Source: BOG-908 sp964242115
Lineage (GTDB): Bacteria > Pseudomonadota > Alphaproteobacteria > Acetobacterales > Acetobacteraceae
Direction: 5' to 3'
DNA: 64,000 nt
Assembly (NCBI GenBank): GCA_964242115.1
Contig: CAXSZX010000001.1
Coordinates: 806,001-870,000, forward strand
Under the pieces are notes generated by a model. The model was not told the origin of the DNA and did not search any database. It was given only the letters and a program-made list of their open reading frames with translations. The translations under genes were made by a program, and so were the position numbers. Below are positions 45,112-52,229 of this stretch, one piece after another (positions within the stretch are counted from its first letter, which is position 1; the number at the start of each line of letters is the position of its first letter).

Positions 45112-45302
45112 CCCAGAACCCCCCGGTTACCGTTCCGTGACCCTCCCACCGCCGGCGCGCGTAGCGCAAGGTGCGGAATGGTTCCCTCTCGAACAAAGCA
45201 ATGATTGTGCCGTGAACGACACGGCGCGCGCGTGCGCCGCCCATTGCCGATCGGCGCCAGAGCTAGCAAGGCTCGTCGCAGGCCGGGCGTGTGGTTCAGC
45301 CC

Positions 45303-45370
45303 GCCGCGACAGCCGAGACAAAAGCTTTTTGCTTCTTTTTTCTCGAAAACGAAGCGCTTGCCTTGCCTTC
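45303..45370. repeat. Hairpin-armed intergenic element, copy 22 (right half)
   Basis: CCGCGACAGCCGAGACAAAAG followed by right arm B (GCTTCTTTTTTCTCGAAAACG) and CGCTTGCCTTGCC. No left arm is visible upstream. It stands 8 bp from a complete copy, so this is the one place where two elements are in tandem. Confidence 0.85.
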
Positions 45371-45378
45371 GACGTCCG

Positions 45379-45515
45379 GCAAGCAAGCAAGGCCTTCTTT
45401 TCTGAAGAAAAGAAGCAAAAGACTTTTGGTCCTGCTGTCGCGAAGGTTCTGCGGCGCGTGCCCAAGGGAACAAAAGTTTTTTGGTTCTTTTTTTCAAAAA
45501 AGAACCGCTTGCTTA
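45379..45515. repeat. Hairpin-armed intergenic element, copy 23
   Basis: Complete, in the divergent gap between the TonB receptor and recF. Left arm B (CCTTCTTTTCTGAAGAAAAG), reversed asymmetric core (GGTCCTGCTGTCGCGAAGG to GCGTGCCCAAGGGAAC), right arm A intact. It ends 32 bp before the recF start. Confidence 0.95.
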
Positions 45516-45547
45516 CCTGTCACCGGTCGAGGTTTCGGCCTGTTGGT

Positions 45548-46714
45548 ATGACACTGCGCGCCATCCGGTGTAGCACCCGCGCGGTGCTGACCCTGACGCG
45601 CCTGGTCCTGACCGATTTTCGCACTTACGCGTCGCTCACCTGGCGTCCGGCCGACCGCATCGTGGTGCTGACCGGGCCAAACGGGTCGGGCAAGACCAAC
45701 CTGCTCGAGGCGGTGGCGCTGCTAGGGCCTGGGCGGGGCTTCAACCGCTCGCGCCTGTCGGAGATGGCGCGGCGCGGCGGGCCCGGCACCTGGGCGGTGG
45801 CCGGGCGCCTGCTGTGTGACGGCGTGCAGACCGACATCGGCACCGGGCTGGCCGAGGGCGGCGGCGAGCGGCGCAGCTTCCGGCTGGACGGCGCCGAGCC
45901 GCGCAGCCAGGCCGAAATCGCGGCAAGGCTGGCGACCGTGTGGCTGACCCCGCAGATGGACCAGCTGTTCCAGGAGAGCGCGAGCGGGCGCCGCCGCTTC
46001 CTCGACCGGCTGGTGTGGGCGTTGGAGCCGGGGCACGCGCGCGAGGCCTCTGCCCACGAGGCTGCGATGGCCGAGCGGCGGCGCGTGCTGGCCGCCGCGC
46101 GCCAGGCTGGGCGTAGGGCGGATCCGGCCTGGCTCGCCGGGCTGGAGGAGGCGATGGCGCGGCACGCGGTGGCGCTGTCCGCAGCGCGCGCGGCGTTCGT
46201 GGCACGGCTGAACGCGGCGCCGTGGGGCACGGAGGCGTTCCCCCGCGCGCGGATGGACCTGGCGGACCCGGTGGCTGACCGGCTGACCCGGGCGCCGGCG
46301 CTGGCGGTGGAATCCTGGCTGCGCGGCGAGTTGCAAGCGCGCCGCGTTGCGGACGCGGCGGCCGGCACCAGCACGCTGGGCGCGCACCGGGCGGACATGC
46401 AGCTGACCGACGCGGCGAGTGGGCTTGCCGCCGGCGAGGCAAGCACCGGACAGCGCAAGGCGATGCTGATCGGGGTGCTGCTGGCGCACGCGGCGCTGAT
46501 CGGCGAGCAACGGGGGTGGTCGCCGCTGCTGCTGCTCGACGAGCCGGCAGTGCACCTGGACGCGGCTCGGCGGGAGGCGCTGTGGGCTGAGCTGGGGCGC
46601 CTGGACGCGCAGGTGCTGGTGACGGGGACGGACCCGGACGCGTTCGCAGCGTTGCGCGGGCGGGCGGAGTTCCTGCTGACCGGTGGAGGGGCGCTTGCTG
46701 CTGCGGATCGGTGA
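45548..46714 (+). CDS. recF: DNA replication and repair protein RecF
   Basis: 388-residue SMC-like ATPase that loads RecA at single-strand gaps with RecO and RecR. Walker A is VVLTGPNGSGKTNLLEAV, the ABC signature ASTGQRKAMLIGVLLAHAALI and Walker B PLLLLDEPAVHLD; VLVTGTDPDAF is the family H-loop region. LTRLVLTDFRTYASLTW is the usual N-terminal strand, so about 18 residues precede it from ATG 45548; a later start is possible. It is not beside dnaA, dnaN or gyrB, the classical neighbours. Confidence 0.93.
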   Translation: MTLRAIRCSTRAVLTLTRLVLTDFRTYASLTWRPADRIVVLTGPNGSGKTNLLEAVALLGPGRGFNRSRLSEMARRGGPGTWAVAGRLLCDGVQTDIGTGLAEGGGERRSFRLDGAEPRSQAEIAARLATVWLTPQMDQLFQESASGRRRFLDRLVWALEPGHAREASAHEAAMAERRRVLAAARQAGRRADPAWLAGLEEAMARHAVALSAARAAFVARLNAAPWGTEAFPRARMDLADPVADRLTRAPALAVESWLRGELQARRVADAAAGTSTLGAHRADMQLTDAASGLAAGEASTGQRKAMLIGVLLAHAALIGEQRGWSPLLLLDEPAVHLDAARREALWAELGRLDAQVLVTGTDPDAFAALRGRAEFLLTGGGALAAADR

Positions 46715-46729
46715 CGAAGGAGACCAGCA

Positions 46730-46965
46730 CAAGGCAAGGCCAAAAATTTTTGTCTCTCGTGGGCGCGCGTTGGTGAGGCGTGCCGTTATAGCTTTCCGCG
46801 AGAGCATTGTTTCCGGAAGAAATGCCTCGCCTCGGCTCGACAAGCTGGCGTCTACGCCGGCCATGTGAGCGGCCTTCAGGCTTACCTCTGATCGGTATTT
46901 GTCTGCATGAGTTCAGATGCAAAGAAACCCGCGACAGCAGGGCGAGGAGTTCTGTTCTTTGGCCC
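46730..46965. repeat. Probable decayed hairpin-armed element, copy 24
   Basis: ACAAGGCAAGGCC, then AAAAATTTTTGTCTCTCGTGGGCGCGCG at the left. About 150 bp later comes CCCGCGACAGCAGGGCGAGG, then AGTTCTGTTCTTTGG. These match the left core edge and the right core edge/arm A of the family, but the arm hairpins are lost and the middle is enlarged. Confidence 0.45.
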
Positions 46966-47280
46966 GGGAATTTGACCTTTGGACGTCAAGGCACGAACGA
47001 CTTCTCGAACTTAAAATCAGGAAACTTTGCATTCTTCATTGAGTGTTCCCAGCGAGTTCCCGATAGAAGACATGCACGTGACTTGCTGCTTTTGGAAGCG
47101 GGCTTTACTTTTTCGTTGGTCACCGGTGCTGTCGCAGGGCTTGTAAACATCTTTGTCTCAGCCGGCCAGGGTAGATCGGATTATTTTAAGCACACAGTGA
47201 ACTGCTTAGAAATGTCAGATGGAACTCGCCGCAGCGCCGTCAGGAAAAGATTGCCTGATACCAGCAGTTCGAAACACTGA
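46822..47280 (+). CDS. Doubtful hypothetical ORF in an AT-richer patch
   Basis: An open frame of about 152 residues ends at 47280. The first half is Arg/Pro-rich and overlaps the decayed repeat, so it is unlikely to be real protein. The second half (NFAFFIECSQRVPDRRHARDLLLLEAGFTFSLVTGAVAGLVNIFV) has one convincing hydrophobic segment and clearly lower GC than its neighbours. I recognise no family. It may be a fragment of an acquired gene or a short membrane protein starting later. Confidence 0.3.
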   Translation: MPRLGSTSWRLRRPCERPSGLPLIGICLHEFRCKETRDSRARSSVLWPGNLTFGRQGTNDFSNLKSGNFAFFIECSQRVPDRRHARDLLLLEAGFTFSLVTGAVAGLVNIFVSAGQGRSDYFKHTVNCLEMSDGTRRSAVRKRLPDTSSSKH

Positions 47281-47301
47281 CGCCTACGATGGCCGGGAGC
47301 G

Positions 47302-47421
47302 AGAAAGCAAGGCCTTCTTTTTCGAGAACTCTGTTTCTGCTGTCGTGGACTCTCCCGCAGCGTGACACCCAAGAAAGCAAAAGTTTTTTGGTTCTTTTTT
47401 CCAAAAAAGAACCGCTTGCCG
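47302..47421. repeat. Hairpin-armed intergenic element, copy 25
   Basis: Left arm B truncated (GCCTTCTTTTTCGAGAAC, without the returning strand), reversed core (TTCTGCTGTCGTGGAC to GACACCCAAGAAAGC), right arm A intact. It lies 12 bp past the fumarylacetoacetase stop, between that gene and recF (convergent). Confidence 0.88.
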
Positions 47422-47432
47422 AACTTCCGAAT

Positions 47433-48731
47433 TCAGTTGAGGCCAACCGCCGGTTCAACGCGCGCGCTGCACGCGCCGAAACCGATGGAGACGTAACCGG
47501 GTGCGGAGGCGCGCGCGGAGAGGGTGACTTCGTCACCGTCTTCCAGAAATGTGCGCTGTTCGCCGGAGGGCAGCGTCAACGGTCGGGTGCCGCCTTGCGT
47601 GATTTCCATCAGGCTGCCGAGTCCGTCAGCCGCGGGTGCGGAGATCGTGCCGGTGCCGAACAGGTCTCCCGGGTTAAGGTTGCAGCCGCCGCAAGCGTGG
47701 TGGGCCACCAGCTGGGCGATGGTCCAGTACATGTGATGCGCATGGCCGCGGCTGAGGCGGTGTGCAGCGAGCCCGGCCTGGCGCATGCGCGTGGTGCTCA
47801 GGTGCACGTCCAGCGCGATGGCGTAGGCGCCTGAGCGCTGGTCTGCATCGTTCCACAAATAGGGCAGCGGCCGCGGATCGCCCTCCGGCCGGGCGGGTTG
47901 CGGGATGCGGAACGGCGCCAACGCTTCGGCCGTCACCACCCAGGGCGAGACGGTGGTGGCGAAGTTCTTGGCCAGGAACGGCCCCAGCGGCTGGTACTCC
48001 CAGGCCTGCACGTCGCGCGCCGACCAGTCGTTCAGCAGGCACAGCCCGGCCACGTGCCGGTCTGCCTCGCCGATGGGGATGGGGCTGCCCTGCGCGTTAC
48101 CCGGCCCGATCCAGACGCCCAGCTCCAGCTCGTAGTCCAGCCGCACGCTCGGCCCAAAACCGGGTGCATCCTGGCTTGCCGGCCTGGTCTGGCCGTGCGG
48201 TCGCGTCACCGGCACCCCGGACACGCGGACGGAGGAGGCGCGGCCGTGGTAGCCGACCGGCACGTGCTTGTAGTTCGGCAGCAGGGGGCTGTCCGGCCGG
48301 AACAGCCGGCCGATGTTTGTGGCGTGGTGGATGCCCGCGTAAAAATCGGTGTAGTCGCCGACGGCCGCTGGCAGATGCAGGACGCAGGCTTGCGTCGCGT
48401 GCAGCATCGGTTCTGTCTGGCCACGGTGCGCCGGCTCGCTCAGCAGGTCGGAGACGGCGCGACGCAGCGCGCGGCGCGCCTCCGCAGCGTGCGCGAACAG
48501 CAGGTTCAGCGTGGGCGCGGCCAGGGCGCCGGCAAGCTCTGACGGCAACAGACCGGCCTTCGCGGCGGCGCGCAGATCCAGGATGCAGTCGCCGATCGCC
48601 ACGCCCGCACGCGGGTCTGCGCCGGGGCTGAAGATGCAGAACGGCAGGTTCTGGATCGGGAAGTCCGCGTGGGCGGCAGCGCTTCGGACCCAGCTTTCGC
48701 GGGCGGGGTCGTGGGTTTCGTCAATGTTCAT
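47433..48731 (-). CDS. fahA: Fumarylacetoacetase
   Basis: Last enzyme of tyrosine/homogentisate breakdown: hydrolyses fumarylacetoacetate to fumarate and acetoacetate. 432 residues, close to the family length. The SH3-like N-terminal domain is FPIQNLPFCIFSPG. Catalytic and Ca2+-site motifs: YTDFYAGIHHATNIGRLFRP, VPVGYHGRASSVRVSG, LDYELELGVWIG, WSARDVQAWEYQPLGPFLAKNF, and GGCNLNPGDLFGTGTISAP. No hmgA or maleylacetoacetate isomerase gene is adjacent. ATG 48731. It sits between repeat copies on both sides. Confidence 0.94.
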   Translation of the reverse strand: MNIDETHDPARESWVRSAAAHADFPIQNLPFCIFSPGADPRAGVAIGDCILDLRAAAKAGLLPSELAGALAAPTLNLLFAHAAEARRALRRAVSDLLSEPAHRGQTEPMLHATQACVLHLPAAVGDYTDFYAGIHHATNIGRLFRPDSPLLPNYKHVPVGYHGRASSVRVSGVPVTRPHGQTRPASQDAPGFGPSVRLDYELELGVWIGPGNAQGSPIPIGEADRHVAGLCLLNDWSARDVQAWEYQPLGPFLAKNFATTVSPWVVTAEALAPFRIPQPARPEGDPRPLPYLWNDADQRSGAYAIALDVHLSTTRMRQAGLAAHRLSRGHAHHMYWTIAQLVAHHACGGCNLNPGDLFGTGTISAPAADGLGSLMEITQGGTRPLTLPSGEQRTFLEDGDEVTLSARASAPGYVSIGFGACSARVEPAVGLN

Positions 48732-48736
48732 GCGTC

Positions 48737-48870
48737 AGAAAGCAAGGCCTGCTTTTTTGAAAAAAAGCAGCAAAAAACTTTTGGTCCGGCTGTCGCGGAG
48801 TTTTCTTCAGCGCGTACTCAAGAAGACAAGAGTTTTTTGGTTCTTTTTTTCAAAGAAGAACTGCTTTCTT
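48737..48870. repeat. Hairpin-armed intergenic element, copy 26
   Basis: Between the MFS and fumarylacetoacetase genes (both minus strand). Left arm C intact, reversed core (GGTCCGGCTGTCGCGGAG to GTACTCAAGAAGAC), right arm A slightly mutated. The MFS frame runs through the right arm before stopping in the core. Confidence 0.92.
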
Positions 48871-50071
48871 GAAACGTTTCAGGCGCATGCGCCATATCGA
48901 ACCGCCGGGCAAGCGGCCGGATCACGACGATGGCGCTGACGCAGATGGCCATGCCGAGCGGCCCGACCGGCGTGTAGCCGCCCAGCACCTGCGCGACCAC
49001 CCCGGTCGCCAGCGAGCCTGCCGACATCATCAGCAGCCAGGCAGCCGAACTCAGCACCGCGAGCCGGCCGGTGGGGTCCACCACGTAGGCGATCCCGAGC
49101 AGCAGCGGGTAGGTGATGAACCAGCTCGTGTTGAACAGCACCAGGGCGAAGGCGAATGCCGCGTGGTTGGACACCGTGGTGAGTGCCGCGGCGGACAGGC
49201 CGCAGGCGAGCAGGGCCAGGGTGAGCGGCAGGCTGCGCCGGAGCCGGGCGGCCACGCCGGCCAGCGCCAGGTTGCCGAGCGCGCTGGCCAGGGTGGCCAC
49301 GCTCTGGTCGCGGCCGTAGGTCACGGCGGAGATGCCGATGACGCGCGCCGCCGGCTGGATGAACTGCCAGATCGCCAGGCTGCCGAAGGTGAAGCACGAC
49401 ACCGCGGCGAGCACCCGCCACCCGTCAGGCCCGATGGGCGCGCGCGGTGCCGCGGCCAGCGGGCCGGCGGCGAGCGGCGCCGCGTTCGGCAGCCAGGCGG
49501 CGGCGGCGGTGAAGGCGGCCGACAGCAGTGCGAGGGCCGCGAACATGCCGGCCACGCCGTAACGCTCTCCCACCATCGGCAGCAGGAGGTTGATGAGCGC
49601 GTAGAGCATCGTCTGGCCGGCGATGCCGACGGAGATGGCGCGCGCCGGGTGGGCGGTCTGCCCCGCGGCGAGGTTCAGCGCGGTGTTGGCGAGCCCGAAG
49701 CCCAGGCCGCAGGCGACCCGTTCGGCCAGCAACGGCGGCAGGCTGGCGGAGACGGCCGAGGCCGACTGTGCCGCCACCACCAGCACGCCGGCGGCCAGCA
49801 GCAGCAAACGCGGGCTGAGGCTGGCCACGCGGGGTGCGACCAGGAACATCGCCCCGGCGTAGGAGAGCGTCTCGACCATGCTCCACGCGCCCATCTGAAC
49901 GGGGGTGAAGCCGAACCGCTCCATCAGCCCACCGATCAGAAAGGTGGTGAAGTTGTTGCCGATGTGGGCGGCGGCGGTAGCGGCACCGATGGCGATCAGC
50001 AGGCGGCCAGAGTCTGGCTGCGCCGGGCTGGCCTCTCGACCGGGAGCCATCGCGGGATGGGCATCCACCAT
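48818..50071 (-). CDS. MFS transporter
   Basis: 417 residues with about 12 hydrophobic helices in two halves joined by an Ala/Pro-rich loop (LPNAAPLAAGPLAAAPRAP). IGNNFTTFLIGGLMERFGFTPVQMG is the first-helix/loop region of a major-facilitator permease; the A-motif is weak. Substrate unknown, though divergence from a LysR/TauD unit suggests a small acid or sulfonate. The last 16 or so residues (SSSSLKKRTKKLLSS) are encoded by the repeat element, so the native C-terminus is near APETF. ATG 50071. Confidence 0.82.
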   Translation of the reverse strand: MVDAHPAMAPGREASPAQPDSGRLLIAIGAATAAAHIGNNFTTFLIGGLMERFGFTPVQMGAWSMVETLSYAGAMFLVAPRVASLSPRLLLLAAGVLVVAAQSASAVSASLPPLLAERVACGLGFGLANTALNLAAGQTAHPARAISVGIAGQTMLYALINLLLPMVGERYGVAGMFAALALLSAAFTAAAAWLPNAAPLAAGPLAAAPRAPIGPDGWRVLAAVSCFTFGSLAIWQFIQPAARVIGISAVTYGRDQSVATLASALGNLALAGVAARLRRSLPLTLALLACGLSAAALTTVSNHAAFAFALVLFNTSWFITYPLLLGIAYVVDPTGRLAVLSSAAWLLMMSAGSLATGVVAQVLGGYTPVGPLGMAICVSAIVVIRPLARRFDMAHAPETFQESSSSLKKRTKKLLSS

Positions 50072-50166
50072 GCGGGCCTTTTTCTTGACACGACCGTAAT
50101 ATCAGCCTTTTCTGTTCGAACAAGCAATTTCCGATGTGTTTCTGTCGCGTCCGATAAGGCAGACTT
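50072..50166. promoter_or_regulatory. Divergent LysR-type control region
   Basis: The 95-bp gap between the divergent MFS and LysR genes is much richer in A+T than the flanks (TTGACACGACCGTAATATC, TTCTGTTCGAACAAGCAATT). TTCTGTTCGAACAAG has a T-N11-A form with TTCGAA at its centre, as in LysR-type operators. TTGACA...TAATAT at about 50093-50102 resembles a promoter. No hairpin-armed repeat is present. Confidence 0.45.
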
Positions 50167-51156
50167 ATGTCATCGCGGTTTAACAGGCTGCCGTTGCGCG
50201 CGCTGACCGTCTTCGAGGCGGCGGCCCGCCACGGGCGCTTCACCGCGGCCGCGGACGAGCTGCTGATGACCCAGGCGGCGGTGAGCCAGAACGTGGCGCA
50301 ACTGGAGGCCGAGCTCGGGGTGGCCCTGTTCGTCCGGCGCCACCGTGGCGTGGAGCTGACCACCGGCGGTGCGGCGTTGCTGCCGAGCGTGCAGCTCGGG
50401 CTCAAGACTTTGGCCGACGGCGTTACCTTGGCGCGGCGTGACACCGGCGGCAAGACGATCCAGATCCTGACCGATTACGGCTTCGCCGGCTTCTGGCTGA
50501 TGGGGCGGCTGGGCGCGCTCAGCGACCTGCTGCCGGGCGTGGAGATCTGCGTTGCGACGACGCAGGCGGAGCTCGAGCGGACCGACGCGGCGTTCGACAT
50601 CTCCATCATGTTCGGCACCGGCGAGTGGTCCGGGTTCCGGACTGATCTGCTATTCAGCGAGGCGGTCTACCCGGTCTGCACGCCGGGCTACCTGGCCGCG
50701 CAGGGGCTGTTGCACCAGGGGCCGCCGGACGAGGCCGGGTGCGCGACGGCAGCGGTGACGCCTGCGCAGGTGGCGGAGCTCAGGCTGCTGCACCTGCGCG
50801 GGACGAGCGGCCGGCGCTGGTTCGGCTGGGCGGACTGGTTTGCGGCGCACGGCATGGCGCTGGCGCCAGGGCGGCAGGAGCTCATCTTCGACAACGCGCA
50901 GCTCGTGCTGCAGGCGACGCTGCTGGGGCAAGGCGTCAGCATCGGCTGGCAGCCGATCATCGACGACCTGGTGGCCAGCGGGACGCTGGTGCGGCTGGCG
51001 GCCGAGCCGCTGCGCAGCCAGCGCGGCTACTTCGTCGCCGAACACGCGGGCCGGCCGTACTCGGCCAACGTCGCGGTGTTGAAAGCCTGGCTTCTCACCG
51101 CGCGGCCGAGCCAGGAGATGCCATCCTTCACCCTCGCAGAACGGAGCGCTGCATGA
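50167..51156 (+). CDS. LysR family transcriptional regulator (GcvA-like)
   Basis: 329 residues. The N-terminal winged helix has LPLRALTVFEAAARHGRFTAAADELLMTQAAVSQNVAQLEAELG, the GcvA/AmpR-type start. VRRHRGVELTTGGAALLP is the wing. The effector-binding domain of about 230 residues follows. It is divergent from an MFS transporter and overlaps the TauD-type dioxygenase gene by ATGA, so it most likely controls uptake and oxidation of one compound. Start ATG 50167. Confidence 0.9.
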   Translation: MSSRFNRLPLRALTVFEAAARHGRFTAAADELLMTQAAVSQNVAQLEAELGVALFVRRHRGVELTTGGAALLPSVQLGLKTLADGVTLARRDTGGKTIQILTDYGFAGFWLMGRLGALSDLLPGVEICVATTQAELERTDAAFDISIMFGTGEWSGFRTDLLFSEAVYPVCTPGYLAAQGLLHQGPPDEAGCATAAVTPAQVAELRLLHLRGTSGRRWFGWADWFAAHGMALAPGRQELIFDNAQLVLQATLLGQGVSIGWQPIIDDLVASGTLVRLAAEPLRSQRGYFVAEHAGRPYSANVAVLKAWLLTARPSQEMPSFTLAERSAA

Positions 51157-52091
51157 CCGAAGCCGCCAAGCCTTTCCCAAACTCGCCCGACACAAGCTGC
51201 GGTCTTGACGTGGTGGCCATCGCCGGCCGGATCGGCGCGGAGGTGCGCGGCGTGCGGCTCGCCCACGGGCTCGACGACGCGATGATGGCGGCACTGGGCA
51301 GCGCGCTGGCGCGGCACAAGGTGCTGTTCTTCCGCGACCAGTCGCACCTCGACGACGCCGGACACCAGGCGTTCGGCAAGCGCTGGGGCATGCCGGTGAC
51401 GCACCCGACTGCGCCTGACCAGAAGGGCGACTTTCTGCTCGAACTGGATTCGCGCCACGGCGGCAAGGCAAACATCTGGCACACCGATGTCACCTTCATG
51501 GCCGCTTACCCGTCGGCCTCCATCCTGCGTGCGGTGGCGATACCGCCGGCGGGCGGCGACACGATGTGGGCCAACACGGTGGAAGCCTACCAGCGCCTGC
51601 CGCGGCCGTTGCAGGCGCTGGCCGACAGTTTGTGGGCGGTGCACAGCAACGATTACGACTACGCGGTGAACATGACTGAACAGGACGGCAACCTAGACGC
51701 CTACCAGGCGGAGTTCATCTCCACCGTGTTCGAGGCAGAGCATCCGCTGGTGCGCATCCACCCCGTCACCGGCGAACGCGCGATCGTGCTGGGCGGCTTC
51801 TTCAAGCAGTTCGTCGGCATGAACTCGTCGGATTCGCGGCGGCTGTTCGAGATCTTCCAAGGACACGTCACGCGGGCCGAGAACACGGTGCGCTGGGGCT
51901 GGCGCGCCGGCGACATCGCGATCTGGGACAACCGCGCCACACAGCACTACGCGATCGACGATTACGGCAGCCAGCATCGGGTGGTGCGGCGGGTGACGAT
52001 ACAGGGCGACGTGCCGGTGGCGATCGATGGGCGGCGCAGCAGGCAGGTTCGGCCGGCGGCGGTGCCGGATTTGCGGGTGGTTGCGATGTAA
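51153..52091 (+). CDS. TauD/TfdA family alpha-ketoglutarate-dependent dioxygenase
   Basis: 312-residue non-haem iron oxygenase. The iron-binding facial triad is visible as WHTDVTF (His-x-Asp) and DNRATQHYAIDDYG (distal His). HRVVRRVTIQGDVP gives the Arg that binds alpha-ketoglutarate. The N-terminal half has GAEVRGVRLAHGLDD and LARHKVLFFRDQ, typical of the TauD family. Possible substrates are taurine, other sulfonates, sulfate esters or chlorophenoxy acids; the divergent MFS transporter instead of an ABC system argues against classical taurine use. The start overlaps the LysR stop (ATGA). Its TAA leads into the repeat. Confidence 0.9.
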   Translation: MTEAAKPFPNSPDTSCGLDVVAIAGRIGAEVRGVRLAHGLDDAMMAALGSALARHKVLFFRDQSHLDDAGHQAFGKRWGMPVTHPTAPDQKGDFLLELDSRHGGKANIWHTDVTFMAAYPSASILRAVAIPPAGGDTMWANTVEAYQRLPRPLQALADSLWAVHSNDYDYAVNMTEQDGNLDAYQAEFISTVFEAEHPLVRIHPVTGERAIVLGGFFKQFVGMNSSDSRRLFEIFQGHVTRAENTVRWGWRAGDIAIWDNRATQHYAIDDYGSQHRVVRRVTIQGDVPVAIDGRRSRQVRPAAVPDLRVVAM

Positions 52092-52229
52092 GAAAGCAAG
52101 CGCTTCTTTTTCGAGAAAAAGAAGCAAAAAGCTTTTGCTTCCGCTGTCGCGGTTCTGTCCTGTGAGCGCGCGACAGCGGAAGCAAAAGTTTTTTGGTTCT
52201 CTTTTTCAAAAAAGAACTGCTTGCTTTCC
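52089..52229. repeat. Hairpin-armed intergenic element, copy 27 (best palindrome)
   Basis: Between the convergent TauD and TPR-sulfotransferase genes. Left arm B, right arm A. The core halves CTTCCGCTGTCGCG and CGCGACAGCGGAAG pair perfectly around 17 bp, so the two roughly 60-bp sides are near-complete inverted repeats (outer ends TAAGAAAGCAAG and CTTGCTTTCCTT). The best example of the whole-element fold. Confidence 0.96.

Noticed and set aside
44915..45547. Extension of RecF upstream of 45548
   Set aside because: It runs over two elements and the TonB receptor 5' end. RecF homology begins shortly after ATG 45548.
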